Part shown: one piece after another, positions 57,498-64,000 of the stretch
Position numbering within the stretch: the first letter of the stretch is position 1
Layout of the letters: every line of letters starts with the position of its first letter
Source: Agaribacterium haliotis
GTDB taxonomy: Bacteria; Pseudomonadota; Gammaproteobacteria; Pseudomonadales; Cellvibrionaceae
Length of the DNA stretch: 64,000 bases
Direction: 5' to 3'
Assembly: GCF_002312815.1 (NCBI RefSeq)
Contig: NZ_NKQJ01000015.1
Span: 1-64,000, forward strand
Notes under the pieces: generated by a model
Told to the model about the DNA's origin: nothing
Seen by the model: only the letters and a program-made list of their open reading frames with translations
Database searches by the model: none
Position numbers and translations under genes: made by a program

Positions 57498-57573
57498 TGG
57501 CAGGCCAGGAGGGACTTGAACCCCCAACTTTCGGTTTTGGAGACCGACGCTCTACCAATTGAACTACTGGCCT
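57498..57573 (-). tRNA. tRNA-Trp (anticodon CCA)
   Basis: 76 nt including an encoded CCA end. The acceptor stem AGGCCAG pairs with CTGGCCT, the anticodon loop reads CTCCAAA, and the T loop is TTCAAGT. It sits between tuf copy B and secE, the standard place for this tRNA in gammaproteobacteria. Confidence 0.96.
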
Positions 57574-57643
57574 GTATTGAGCCGACTGATCAGGCCGGCC
57601 AACTAGACCCGAGAGCTAACGCTTCGGGCCTGAAGCACACCGA

Positions 57644-58867
57644 TTACTCGATGATTTTAGCTACAACGCCTGCACCTACGGTACGGCCACCCTCACGGAT
57701 AGCAAAACGCAGACCTTCTTCCATCGCGATAGGCGCGATCAAGGTAACAGACATTTGAATGTTGTCACCAGGCATTACCATTTCAACGCCTTCTGGCAGC
57801 TCACAAGCACCCGTTACGTCAGTAGTACGGAAGTAGAACTGAGGACGGTAACCTTTAAAGAAAGGAGTGTGACGACCGCCTTCATCTTTAGACAGCACGT
57901 AAACTTCGCCTTCAAACTTGGTGTGAGGAGTGATTGAACCTGGGATAGCCAGAACCTGACCACGCTCAACTTCGTCACGCTTGGTACCACGCAGAAGCAC
58001 ACCAACGTTCTCACCTGCACGACCTTCGTCGAGCAGCTTGCGGAACATCTCAACACCAGTACAAGTAGTGGTTTGAGTTTCTTTGATACCGACAATTTCG
58101 ATTTCGTTACCAACGTTGATGATGCCGCGCTCAACACGACCGGTAACAACAGTACCACGACCAGAGATCGAGAATACGTCTTCAATTGGCATCAGGAACG
58201 GCTGATCAATAGCACGCTCTGGCTCAGGGATGTACTCGTCGAGAGTCTCAACCAGCTTCTTAACAGCAGAAGTACCGAGCTCGTTGTCGTCCTGGCCATT
58301 CAGAGCCATCAGAGCAGAACCGGCGATAATTGGCGTGTCGTCGCCAGGGAATTCGTAAGTGCTCAGCAGATCACGGATTTCCATGTCTACCAGCTCGAGC
58401 ATCTCAGCGTATTCTTCAGAGTCAACGCCGCCACAGTCTTCTGCAAGCAGGTCAGCTTTGTTCAGGAATACAACGATGTAAGGAACACCAACCTGGCGAG
58501 ACAGCAGGATGTGCTCGCGAGTCTGAGGCATAGGACCGTCGGTCGCGCCACAAACCAGGATAGCGCCATCCATCTGAGCAGCACCGGTAATCATGTTTTT
58601 AACGTAGTCGGCGTGACCCGGGCAGTCTACGTGGGCGTAGTGACGGCTTGGTGAATCGTACTCTACGTGAGAAGTAGCGATGGTGATACCGCGCTCGCGC
58701 TCTTCTGGAGCGTTATCGATCTCATCAAAGTTCTTCAGCTCACCGCCCCACACTTCAGCACAAACACGAGTCAGTGCAGCAGTCAGGGTAGTTTTACCAT
58801 GGTCAACGTGACCGATGGTACCCACGTTGACGTGGGGTTTCGTACGTTCAAAAGTTTCCTTAGCCAT
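57644..58867 (-). CDS. tuf: Elongation factor Tu, copy B
   Basis: 407 residues, with the same G motifs as copy A ([25 protein letters not shown]). The two genes appear identical or nearly so over about 1.1 kb; visible differences concentrate in the last 120 bp (VTLIAP and KIIE here). It is cotranscribed with four upstream tRNAs, past a terminator-like hairpin at 58902–58930, and is followed by tRNA-Trp. Confidence 0.97.
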   Translation of the reverse strand: MAKETFERTKPHVNVGTIGHVDHGKTTLTAALTRVCAEVWGGELKNFDEIDNAPEERERGITIATSHVEYDSPSRHYAHVDCPGHADYVKNMITGAAQMDGAILVCGATDGPMPQTREHILLSRQVGVPYIVVFLNKADLLAEDCGGVDSEEYAEMLELVDMEIRDLLSTYEFPGDDTPIIAGSALMALNGQDDNELGTSAVKKLVETLDEYIPEPERAIDQPFLMPIEDVFSISGRGTVVTGRVERGIINVGNEIEIVGIKETQTTTCTGVEMFRKLLDEGRAGENVGVLLRGTKRDEVERGQVLAIPGSITPHTKFEGEVYVLSKDEGGRHTPFFKGYRPQFYFRTTDVTGACELPEGVEMVMPGDNIQMSVTLIAPIAMEEGLRFAIREGGRTVGAGVVAKIIE

Positions 58868-58901
58868 CGCTAACGTCTCCTCAATTGGGACCTATACATA
58901 C

Positions 58902-58930
58902 AAAAACACCACCAGGGCCAACCCTGATGG
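58902..58930 (-). terminator. Terminator-like hairpin between tRNA-Thr and tuf
   Basis: On the minus strand CCATCAGGG–TTGG–CCCTGGTGG (one wobble pair) is followed by TGTTTTTG. It lies 11 bp after tRNA-Thr and 35 bp before the tuf start, so it could set the tRNA to EF-Tu ratio. Confidence 0.72.
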
Positions 58931-58941
58931 CTATTAAAACG

Positions 58942-59017
58942 TGGAGCTCTTGAGCGGATTTGAACCGCTGACCTCACCCTTACCAAGGGTGTGCTCTACC
59001 AACTGAGCTACAAGAGC
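58942..59017 (-). tRNA. tRNA-Thr (anticodon GGT)
   Basis: 76 nt with encoded CCA. GCTCTTG pairs with CAAGAGC; the anticodon loop is TTGGTAA. Last of the four tRNAs before tuf, the same place as thrT in E. coli. Confidence 0.96.
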
Positions 59018-59047
59018 CAAAACTTCAAGCTCAATTGAGCCAAATTC

Positions 59048-59121
<74 letters not shown>

Positions 59122-59200
59122 AATCACCTGCATCACTGCAAAGGCCGGTGCGACCGTAGGGATCCCACCCAGAAAGCCGCCGGAGCAACTTTCTTAAATA

Positions 59201-59284
59201 TGGTGCAGGGGGGTGGATTCGAACCACCGAAGCTTGCGCGTCAGATTTACAGTCTGATCCCTTTGGCCACTCGGGAACCCCTGC
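59201..59284 (-). tRNA. tRNA-Tyr (anticodon GTA)
   Basis: 84 nt including a long variable arm and encoded CCA. The acceptor strand GCAGGGG pairs with CCCCTGC; the anticodon loop is CTGTAAA. It occupies the tyrU position. Confidence 0.96.
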
Positions 59285-59344
59285 GAAGTTTTACTTGCCC
59301 CAATACTCTTGGCCGGAACAAGTGCTGCATACACAGCAAAAAAA

Positions 59345-59420
59345 TGGAGCTGGTGAGAGGAGTTGAACCCCCGACCGGCTGATTACAAGTCAGCTGCTCT
59401 ACCAACTGAGCTACACCAGC
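59345..59420 (-). tRNA. tRNA-Thr (anticodon TGT)
   Basis: 76 nt with encoded CCA. GCTGGTG pairs with CACCAGC; the anticodon loop is CTTGTAA. First of the four tRNAs, the thrU position; the promoter is about 40 bp upstream. Confidence 0.96.
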
Positions 59421-59459
59421 TCAACATCAAAACAGGCCATCGCCTGAATGAGGACGCGG

Positions 59460-59488
59460 ATAATAGAGAAACATTTTTCAGGATGCAA
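59460..59488 (-). promoter_or_regulatory. Promoter of the tRNA–tuf operon
   Basis: Minus strand TTGCAT (59483–59488) and TATTAT (59460–59465) with a 17-bp spacer, followed by a GC-rich discriminator (CCGCG) as at stringently controlled promoters. The -35 lies within the last codons of the SPOR-like gene. Confidence 0.82.
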
Positions 59489-60134
59489 CAGGTAAACAGA
59501 AATTTTGTCGCCTTTCCTGCGAGCTCATGCCCTGAAGCATACGTTCCCAGGTTAACTCGCTCATTTTTTCAGCAAAAACGGGCTCAATAACCACCCAGGT
59601 TTCGATCTGTGTACGCTTCATTGTGCTGATCTGCGCATCAAGGCCGAGCTCTTTTGCCGACTCAACGCGCTTGTTAGCCAAATCTATATAAGTAAAAACC
59701 CCGAGTGAGATCGCATTTTTTAGCTGCCCTTTGGCGATAACATAACTTTCAACGCCCTGGGCCTGCAGCGAAGCGAGGCTGCGATAGGCCGCCTGCTCGC
59801 TGTCTTCCGGGGCGAGGTGCACCCAGTAACTCTGCCCGGCCGGCAACTCCATTTGCTCAATTTTTGCCTCGATATCAATCGAGCGCAGCCGCTCGACAAA
59901 GGCCGCCGCGTCGGGATCATCAGCAAACGGCCCAACGAGCTCACACATCCTCCGCGCTGGCGACTCTTCGTCACCACTGTAAATGGGCGCCTTCGCTTCC
60001 TGACTCACCGTCTTCAACACCGGCGCCAGCTCTGGCACAGTGCCGACAGACGGTTCTGGCTCGCCTAAAAAAAAGCCCCCCCAAAGCGCCAAAGCCAGGT
60101 TCACTAACACCAAAGTGATAAATATATATCTCAT
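59478..60134 (-). CDS. SPOR-domain-like inner-membrane protein
   Basis: 218 residues. One N-terminal membrane helix (about 3–22, YIFITLVLVNLALALWGGFF) followed by a periplasmic part. Residues about 63–170 carry the alternating CELVGPF, QSYWVHL and LGVFTYIDLANKRVESAKEL patterns of a SPOR-like repeat, a fold that binds denuded peptidoglycan at division sites. A small protein of this kind often follows coaX in Pseudomonas-type genomes. Its 3' end overlaps the tRNA–tuf promoter. A role in cell-wall binding is inferred. Confidence 0.75.
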   Translation of the reverse strand: MRYIFITLVLVNLALALWGGFFLGEPEPSVGTVPELAPVLKTVSQEAKAPIYSGDEESPARRMCELVGPFADDPDAAAFVERLRSIDIEAKIEQMELPAGQSYWVHLAPEDSEQAAYRSLASLQAQGVESYVIAKGQLKNAISLGVFTYIDLANKRVESAKELGLDAQISTMKRTQIETWVVIEPVFAEKMSELTWERMLQGMSSQERRQNFCLPVAS

Positions 60135-60267
60135 CGCCTTCTTTTATACCCACAGCAAATTCATATGCACAGCCCACCCGAGCAGAAAAAGCTCAAGCCC
60201 TACCCAAGCCCCAGGCCCAGACCCAAAACACCAAGCTTCAAGACCTCAGGCCAAAGCCGCGCATCCA

Positions 60268-60987
60268 CTAGAAACCCTTTAACAGGCGCCAATAAGACAA
60301 GCCGTCCAACACCAATGTTGTTCTCAGCTTTGCCCGCTCAGGCAACACCTCAGCGAGCGCCTGTGCACCGCCCCCGCAAACTATAATAGTGCAGTCAGCT
60401 TCTGCAAAATCCTCAAGTACAGATTGAACAAAACTTTTGCACATCTGTGACACACCTGCATTTACACACGCCGCGGTATCCCTACCAAGCTCGGAACTAC
60501 CGTTAAAGACCTGCGGAACATGGGCAATATTTGCCGTGCCCCGCTGCAAACTCGCACTCAACAAAGGCCAGCCAGGAGCAATCAAGCCGCCCACATGGCG
60601 CCCACCGGCGTCGAGTTTATCGACCGTTACAGCGGTTCCCAACGACAAAACCAGCGCCGGCGCCACGCGCTCGTGCCAGCACGCCAACAACGACAACCAG
60701 CGGTCGACACCGAGCTTAGACACATCGGAATAAGCCAGCTGCAGCCGTGCAAAGCCCTGCTCGACCCGCGCACGGTGTAGAGATTCGACGGGCAGATCCA
60801 GGCCCGCACTCAATTCCTCCTCAAAGCTCTCACCGGCAACATTAGCCAGATAACAGGCGTCTATTTTTTGCGCAGACAACTGCTGCTTCAATAAATCCAG
60901 GCTGCCTCGACCGTAGAGCGGAGCCTGACCGGGCGCTTCCAGCGCCCACTTTAAGGCGCTGTTACCTCTATCCAGATAGAGCCTCAA
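60268..60987 (-). CDS. coaX: Type III pantothenate kinase
   Basis: 239 residues. Phosphorylates pantothenate in the first step of coenzyme A synthesis; type III enzymes need a monovalent cation and are not inhibited by CoA. The ASKHA phosphate-1 motif LDRGNSALKWA (5–15, Asp6), GVDRWLSLLAC, the LSLGTAVTVDKL nucleotide site and GGLIAPGW are visible. It starts two bases after birA, an association common in gammaproteobacteria. Confidence 0.93.
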   Translation of the reverse strand: MRLYLDRGNSALKWALEAPGQAPLYGRGSLDLLKQQLSAQKIDACYLANVAGESFEEELSAGLDLPVESLHRARVEQGFARLQLAYSDVSKLGVDRWLSLLACWHERVAPALVLSLGTAVTVDKLDAGGRHVGGLIAPGWPLLSASLQRGTANIAHVPQVFNGSSELGRDTAACVNAGVSQMCKSFVQSVLEDFAEADCTIIVCGGGAQALAEVLPERAKLRTTLVLDGLSYWRLLKGF

Positions 60988-60989
60988 TG

Positions 60990-61994
60990 TTAAGCTCCCG
61001 CATGCTTCGTTTGCGCCCTACCAGGGCGCAGACTTAATTCGCCGCCAATAAAACGCCGGGCTTGAGCATCGCACTCAAGCAGCAGCGCACCGTCGTTATC
61101 AACACCGAGCATAAGCCCATTGACTGTTTGGGACGGAGACAACAGCTGAACATGCGTTCCTGCAAAAGCGTTTAGACTGTTCCAACGCTGCTGATAATAT
61201 TTGAAACCAAGCGCTTCGTAGCTATCCATCAGCGGCAGTAATCTATCCAAAAGCGCAGCCAATACCGTTGAGCGATCGCAGCGACTGCCCAGCGCCGACA
61301 AACTCGTCCAGGGCTGGTCTATATCCTGCCCCGCCTGCATCGCGACATTCATGCCAATACCTAAAACAACAGAGCACTCGCCGTCAGCGTCACCGGCCAA
61401 CTCAATCAGCACCCCCGCAAGCTTCTTGCCCTCTGCCAACACATCGTTTGGCCATTTCAAGCGAGGCTGGTTAATACCGATATCAGCCAGGGCTTCGCAC
61501 AGCGCAACGCCAACAGCCAGACTCAGCCCTTCAATAGCAGCGATGCCCGATTGAAAGTGCCAGCCCAAAGAAAAGTACAGGTTTTGAGCAAAAGGACTGT
61601 GCCAAACCCGGCCTCGACGTCCGCGGCCGGCGCTTTGCTGCTCGGCCACACACAGCTGAGCGTGAATCTGCCCCTGCCTTTGCTGCTCCATTAGCAGCGC
61701 ATTGGTCGAAGCCAGCTGAGTGTGCAGCGCAAAGTCTTTCAGTAGCGCGGCCGCATCCGGCTGCATCGCGGCCACTACCCGCTCTTTGCTAAGCAGGTCG
61801 AGCGGCGTTTTTAAACGATATCCACGCCCGACCACCGACTCCAGCGGCAACTCAACAGCGGCCAACTGCTTTAACTGCTTGCTGATGGCCGCGCGGCTAA
61901 CGCCGAGCGCTGCGCCGAGCTCCTCACCACTGTGCCACTGACCGTCGGCCAGCAAGGTCAGCAGCCTTTCCGTACGAGGGGAAACGTCACTCAT
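60990..61994 (-). CDS. birA: Biotin–protein ligase and biotin operon repressor
   Basis: 334 residues. The N-terminal winged helix-turn-helix (about 18–45, EELGAALGVSRAAISKQLKQ) allows DNA binding; the ligase domain has GRGRRGRVWHSPF and KWPNDVLAEGKKLAGVLIEL, the biotinyl-AMP and substrate sites, and a C-terminal SH3-like part. It attaches biotin to the acetyl-CoA carboxylase carrier and may repress bio genes. It is 43 bp after alr and two bases before coaX. Confidence 0.95.
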   Translation of the reverse strand: MSDVSPRTERLLTLLADGQWHSGEELGAALGVSRAAISKQLKQLAAVELPLESVVGRGYRLKTPLDLLSKERVVAAMQPDAAALLKDFALHTQLASTNALLMEQQRQGQIHAQLCVAEQQSAGRGRRGRVWHSPFAQNLYFSLGWHFQSGIAAIEGLSLAVGVALCEALADIGINQPRLKWPNDVLAEGKKLAGVLIELAGDADGECSVVLGIGMNVAMQAGQDIDQPWTSLSALGSRCDRSTVLAALLDRLLPLMDSYEALGFKYYQQRWNSLNAFAGTHVQLLSPSQTVNGLMLGVDNDGALLLECDAQARRFIGGELSLRPGRAQTKHAGA

Positions 61995-62037
61995 AGATTA
62001 GCTCCACAGCCTGAGCGCCCCGTCAGGGCTGATTAAA

Positions 62038-63159
62038 TTAGCCGGCATCGTTATCGCCAGATAGCGGATCAAGCACTTGATAATTGCGCTGATAGCGCAC
62101 ACCGAGCGAAGTTAATATTTCATAGGCAACCGTACCGGCGGCCAAGGCCAAATCATCAATGCTCTGCTGCGACCCGAGCAATTCGAGCTCGGGCCACTCG
62201 GCCTCACTCAAGTGCTCAAGCTCGGCAGAACAGGCACTTACATCAAACAAGGCACCATCCATAGACAGGCGGCCACAGATCGGTACGGGCTTGTTGTACA
62301 GCCACGCCTGCCCCCGATTACCCAAGCTGCGCAGTAAACCATCGGCGTAACCGCCCGATGCTGCGGCAATCAACTGGCCGGGTTGCGCGTTGTAGGTCGC
62401 ACCGTAACCGAGCTGACAAGGCTTGTTAATGAAACGCAGGCGCACAATCGTCAACAGCAGCTGAACAACTGTTTCAAAACGCAGCGGTGAACGGATAAAT
62501 GCATTGGAACCAAATAAGGCGATGCCCGGCCTGACCATATCAAAATGGTATTCACTGCCAAGCAGGATGGCGGCAGAGTTAGCAAAGCTAAACTTAAGCG
62601 ACGCGTCGATTTGAAGTAAGCGCTTACGCGCGGCGACAAAAGCGTCGAGCTGGGCGCGATTAAGCGGGTGCTCAGCCTGATCCGCACAGGCTGTATGGCT
62701 CATCACCAAGACAACGCCTGCGCGCTTTAGCTGCGAAGGCTGCTGCAAAAAAGCATCGAGCTCTTCTTCATCCAGGCCCAAGCGGCCCATGCCGGTGTCG
62801 AGCTTCAACACGCTCGGTGCCCGGGGGCAAAGCTCAGACCAGCGCCGAACCATTTCCAGCGAAACCAGCACCGGCAACATTGCCAGCGACAGACACTCGC
62901 GCTCTTCGCCGGGGAGAACGCCACCTAGCACATAAATTTTTGCCTCGGGCAGCGTCTTGCGCAGCTCTCGCCCCTCGGCAACCGAGGCTATAAAAAAGTG
63001 TCGACAGCCCTGCTGCCAGAGGCTGCGAGCAACCGGCTTCACCCCCAAACCGTAGGCATCGGCCTTGACCACCGCGCCACACTCTGCGCCCGCACAAAAA
63101 TCGTTAAGACGCTGCCAGTTTCTCGCGATAGCACTGAGATTAATGTTCAGCGTAGACAT
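62038..63159 (-). CDS. alr: Alanine racemase
   Basis: 373 residues from the ATG at 63157–63159; the frame is open for 76 more codons upstream but those would run into malic enzyme and are not conserved. PLP enzyme that makes D-alanine for peptidoglycan. The cofactor lysine is in VVKADAYGLG (Lys32) and the catalytic tyrosine in LGYGATY; GGYADGL and the CGRLSMDG loop also match. Downstream of a malic enzyme gene and upstream of birA. Confidence 0.94.
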   Translation of the reverse strand: MSTLNINLSAIARNWQRLNDFCAGAECGAVVKADAYGLGVKPVARSLWQQGCRHFFIASVAEGRELRKTLPEAKIYVLGGVLPGEERECLSLAMLPVLVSLEMVRRWSELCPRAPSVLKLDTGMGRLGLDEEELDAFLQQPSQLKRAGVVLVMSHTACADQAEHPLNRAQLDAFVAARKRLLQIDASLKFSFANSAAILLGSEYHFDMVRPGIALFGSNAFIRSPLRFETVVQLLLTIVRLRFINKPCQLGYGATYNAQPGQLIAAASGGYADGLLRSLGNRGQAWLYNKPVPICGRLSMDGALFDVSACSAELEHLSEAEWPELELLGSQQSIDDLALAAGTVAYEILTSLGVRYQRNYQVLDPLSGDNDAG

Positions 63160-63205
63160 AGGTTCGGCACAGCAAAAATAAGAATGAACAAGAAGCAGAT
63201 CCGCT

Positions 63206-63239
63206 AAAAAAAACAAACGCGCATCTAAACAGAGCGCGC
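63206..63239 (-). terminator. Terminator after the malic enzyme gene
   Basis: On the minus strand CGCGC–TCT–GTTT–AGA–T–GCGCG forms a stem with one bulge followed by TTTGTTTTTTTT. It lies about 40 bp after the malic enzyme stop and 50 bp before the alr start. Confidence 0.88.
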
Positions 63240-63277
63240 CGCGAAATACCAGCCTGAGAAAAATTTCGAAAGCTATA

Positions 63278-64000
63278 TCAATAGCGAGGATCGTAGAGCG
63301 AGACCCGCAGGCGCTCGGCAAAATCGGGTACAAGTGGCGAGCGCACCGCGCCGAGCTGCGCCGCGCGCTCGGCAACCGCCACCGCAATGGCTTGGCTTAC
63401 CTGGCGAATATCCTGCAGCGGAGGGTAGAGACAGCCATGTGCCAGTTCATTATCGGTGACGCTATCGGCCAAAGTCTGGGCGGCGCAAATAAGTAGATCA
63501 TCACTAATACTTGTTATTCCGCCGCTCAGCGCGCCCAGCCCCAGGCCTGGGAAAATATAAGCGTTATTGCCCTGGCCCGGTACCTTGATCTCGCCGTTAA
63601 TATGCACAGGGCCAAACGGGCTGCCACTGGCAAAAATTGCTCGCCCACCGCTCCATTGATAGGCATCTTCCGCACTGCATTCGGCTTTAGAGGTTGGATT
63701 AGAGAGCGCAAAAATAACCGGCTGCCGATTGTGCTCGGCCATAAATTCAATAATGTCTTGCGTAAACACACCCGGCGTGCCACTGGCCCCAATTAACACC
63801 TGGGGCTTGATCGCATCGAGCGCCTGACCAAAACTCATCTCAGGCATGGCCTTGCTGAACGGCGCCAGATGAGGGCCGTAGTCAACCCCATCCCGGTCGA
63901 CAACCAGGCCTTTACGATTGACAAAATAAACCCGTTCTCGCGCCTGATCTTCGCTCAAACCCTCGCGCTGAAGTACGCGGCAAAGTAGATCGCCAATGCC
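63278..64000 (-). CDS. maeA: NAD-dependent malic enzyme, C-terminal part (cut by window edge)
   Basis: About 240 C-terminal residues; the gene continues beyond the right edge. Converts malate to pyruvate and CO2. Visible are the end of the nucleotide-binding domain (GIGDLLCRVLQREGL, VYFVNRKGLVV), the substrate-domain motif FALSNPTSKAEC and FASGSPFGPV, and GQGNNAYIFPGLGLG, all typical of the eukaryote-like large malic enzymes. The N-terminal domain is outside the window, so cofactor preference (NAD rather than NADP) is a family-based guess. A strong terminator follows. Confidence 0.9.
   Translation of the reverse strand, partial: GIGDLLCRVLQREGLSEDQARERVYFVNRKGLVVDRDGVDYGPHLAPFSKAMPEMSFGQALDAIKPQVLIGASGTPGVFTQDIIEFMAEHNRQPVIFALSNPTSKAECSAEDAYQWSGGRAIFASGSPFGPVHINGEIKVPGQGNNAYIFPGLGLGALSGGITSISDDLLICAAQTLADSVTDNELAHGCLYPPLQDIRQVSQAIAVAVAERAAQLGAVRSPLVPDFAERLRVSLYDPRY

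Noticed and set aside
57598..57643. Terminator between tuf copy B and tRNA-Trp
   Set aside because: A CCCGA/TCGGG stem is present but no T-run follows; the tRNA is probably cotranscribed and the stem may aid processing.
40625..58867. Second tuf as a mobile duplication
   Set aside because: Two tuf genes in exactly these two contexts are ancestral in gammaproteobacteria; similarity is explained by gene conversion.
62038..63387. Alanine racemase with 76 extra N-terminal residues
   Set aside because: The extension overlaps the malic enzyme gene and its terminator; the family start is at 63159.

Overview
The window is chromosomal DNA of a gammaproteobacterium. The tRNA-Thr/Tyr/Gly/Thr–tuf–tRNA-Trp–secE–nusG–rplKAJL–rpoBC–rpsLG–fusA–tuf–S10/spc/alpha order, an S4 without the four-cysteine motif, RpoB/RpoC of 1355/1405 residues and an L10-type leader all fit that class. 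The glycogen operon, the Pit/DUF47 pair and the VCR-like integron attC sites suggest a free-living, probably marine lineage such as Cellvibrionales. That last placement is inference only.

Layout. (1) 1–1610 is integron cassette DNA: three 121-bp VCR-type attC sites, each following a minus-strand gene for a small exported protein. Two of the cassettes are near-identical neighbours. The expected integrase end (right side) has no intI; a Pit-type phosphate transporter operon follows instead. (2) 1898–5200 holds pit, a DUF47/PhoU-like partner and a galactokinase on the minus strand. (3) 5381–9245, plus strand: GtrA-type membrane protein, LpxH and HrpB helicase. (4) 9282–14138 is a membrane glycosylation cluster: a GT-C protein and a PMT-family protein O-mannosyltransferase (minus), divergent from a polyprenyl-phosphate glycosyltransferase of the DPM1/GtrB type (plus). 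(5) 14234–26199 is a tightly packed glycogen operon, malQ-glgB-glgX-glgP-glgC-glgA. (6) 26435–40409 is the complete alpha, spc and S10 ribosomal block (rplQ back to rpsJ). (7) 40625–45110 is the str block (tuf, fusA, rpsG, rpsL). (8) 45313–56439 is rpoC, rpoB, rplL, rplJ, rplA, rplK. (9) 56530–59420 is nusG, secE, tRNA-Trp, a second tuf and four tRNAs. (10) 59478–64000 is a SPOR-like protein, coaX, birA, alr and the C-terminal part of a malic enzyme cut by the window edge. From 14234 to the right edge every gene is on the minus strand.

How the parts work together. The core is the translation and transcription machinery, with strong sigma70-type promoters seen before rpsJ, rpsL and the tRNA-tuf operon, and terminator-like hairpins placed between rpsG and fusA, rplL and rpoB, rplA and rplJ, and tRNA-Thr and tuf. 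The glycogen operon covers ADP-glucose formation, elongation, branching, debranching, phosphorolysis and maltodextrin recycling. The DPM1-like enzyme could supply a lipid-linked sugar to the PMT and GT-C proteins in the periplasm.

The most unusual parts are the integron cassette cluster lacking an adjacent integrase (with a duplicated cassette encoding a predicted secreted NTR/TIMP-like protein and a cassette encoding a secreted TonB-C-like domain), the bacterial protein O-mannosylation cluster, and several structured leader or attenuator regions in the ribosomal operons. No CRISPR array, rRNA gene, insertion sequence or prophage gene was recognised.
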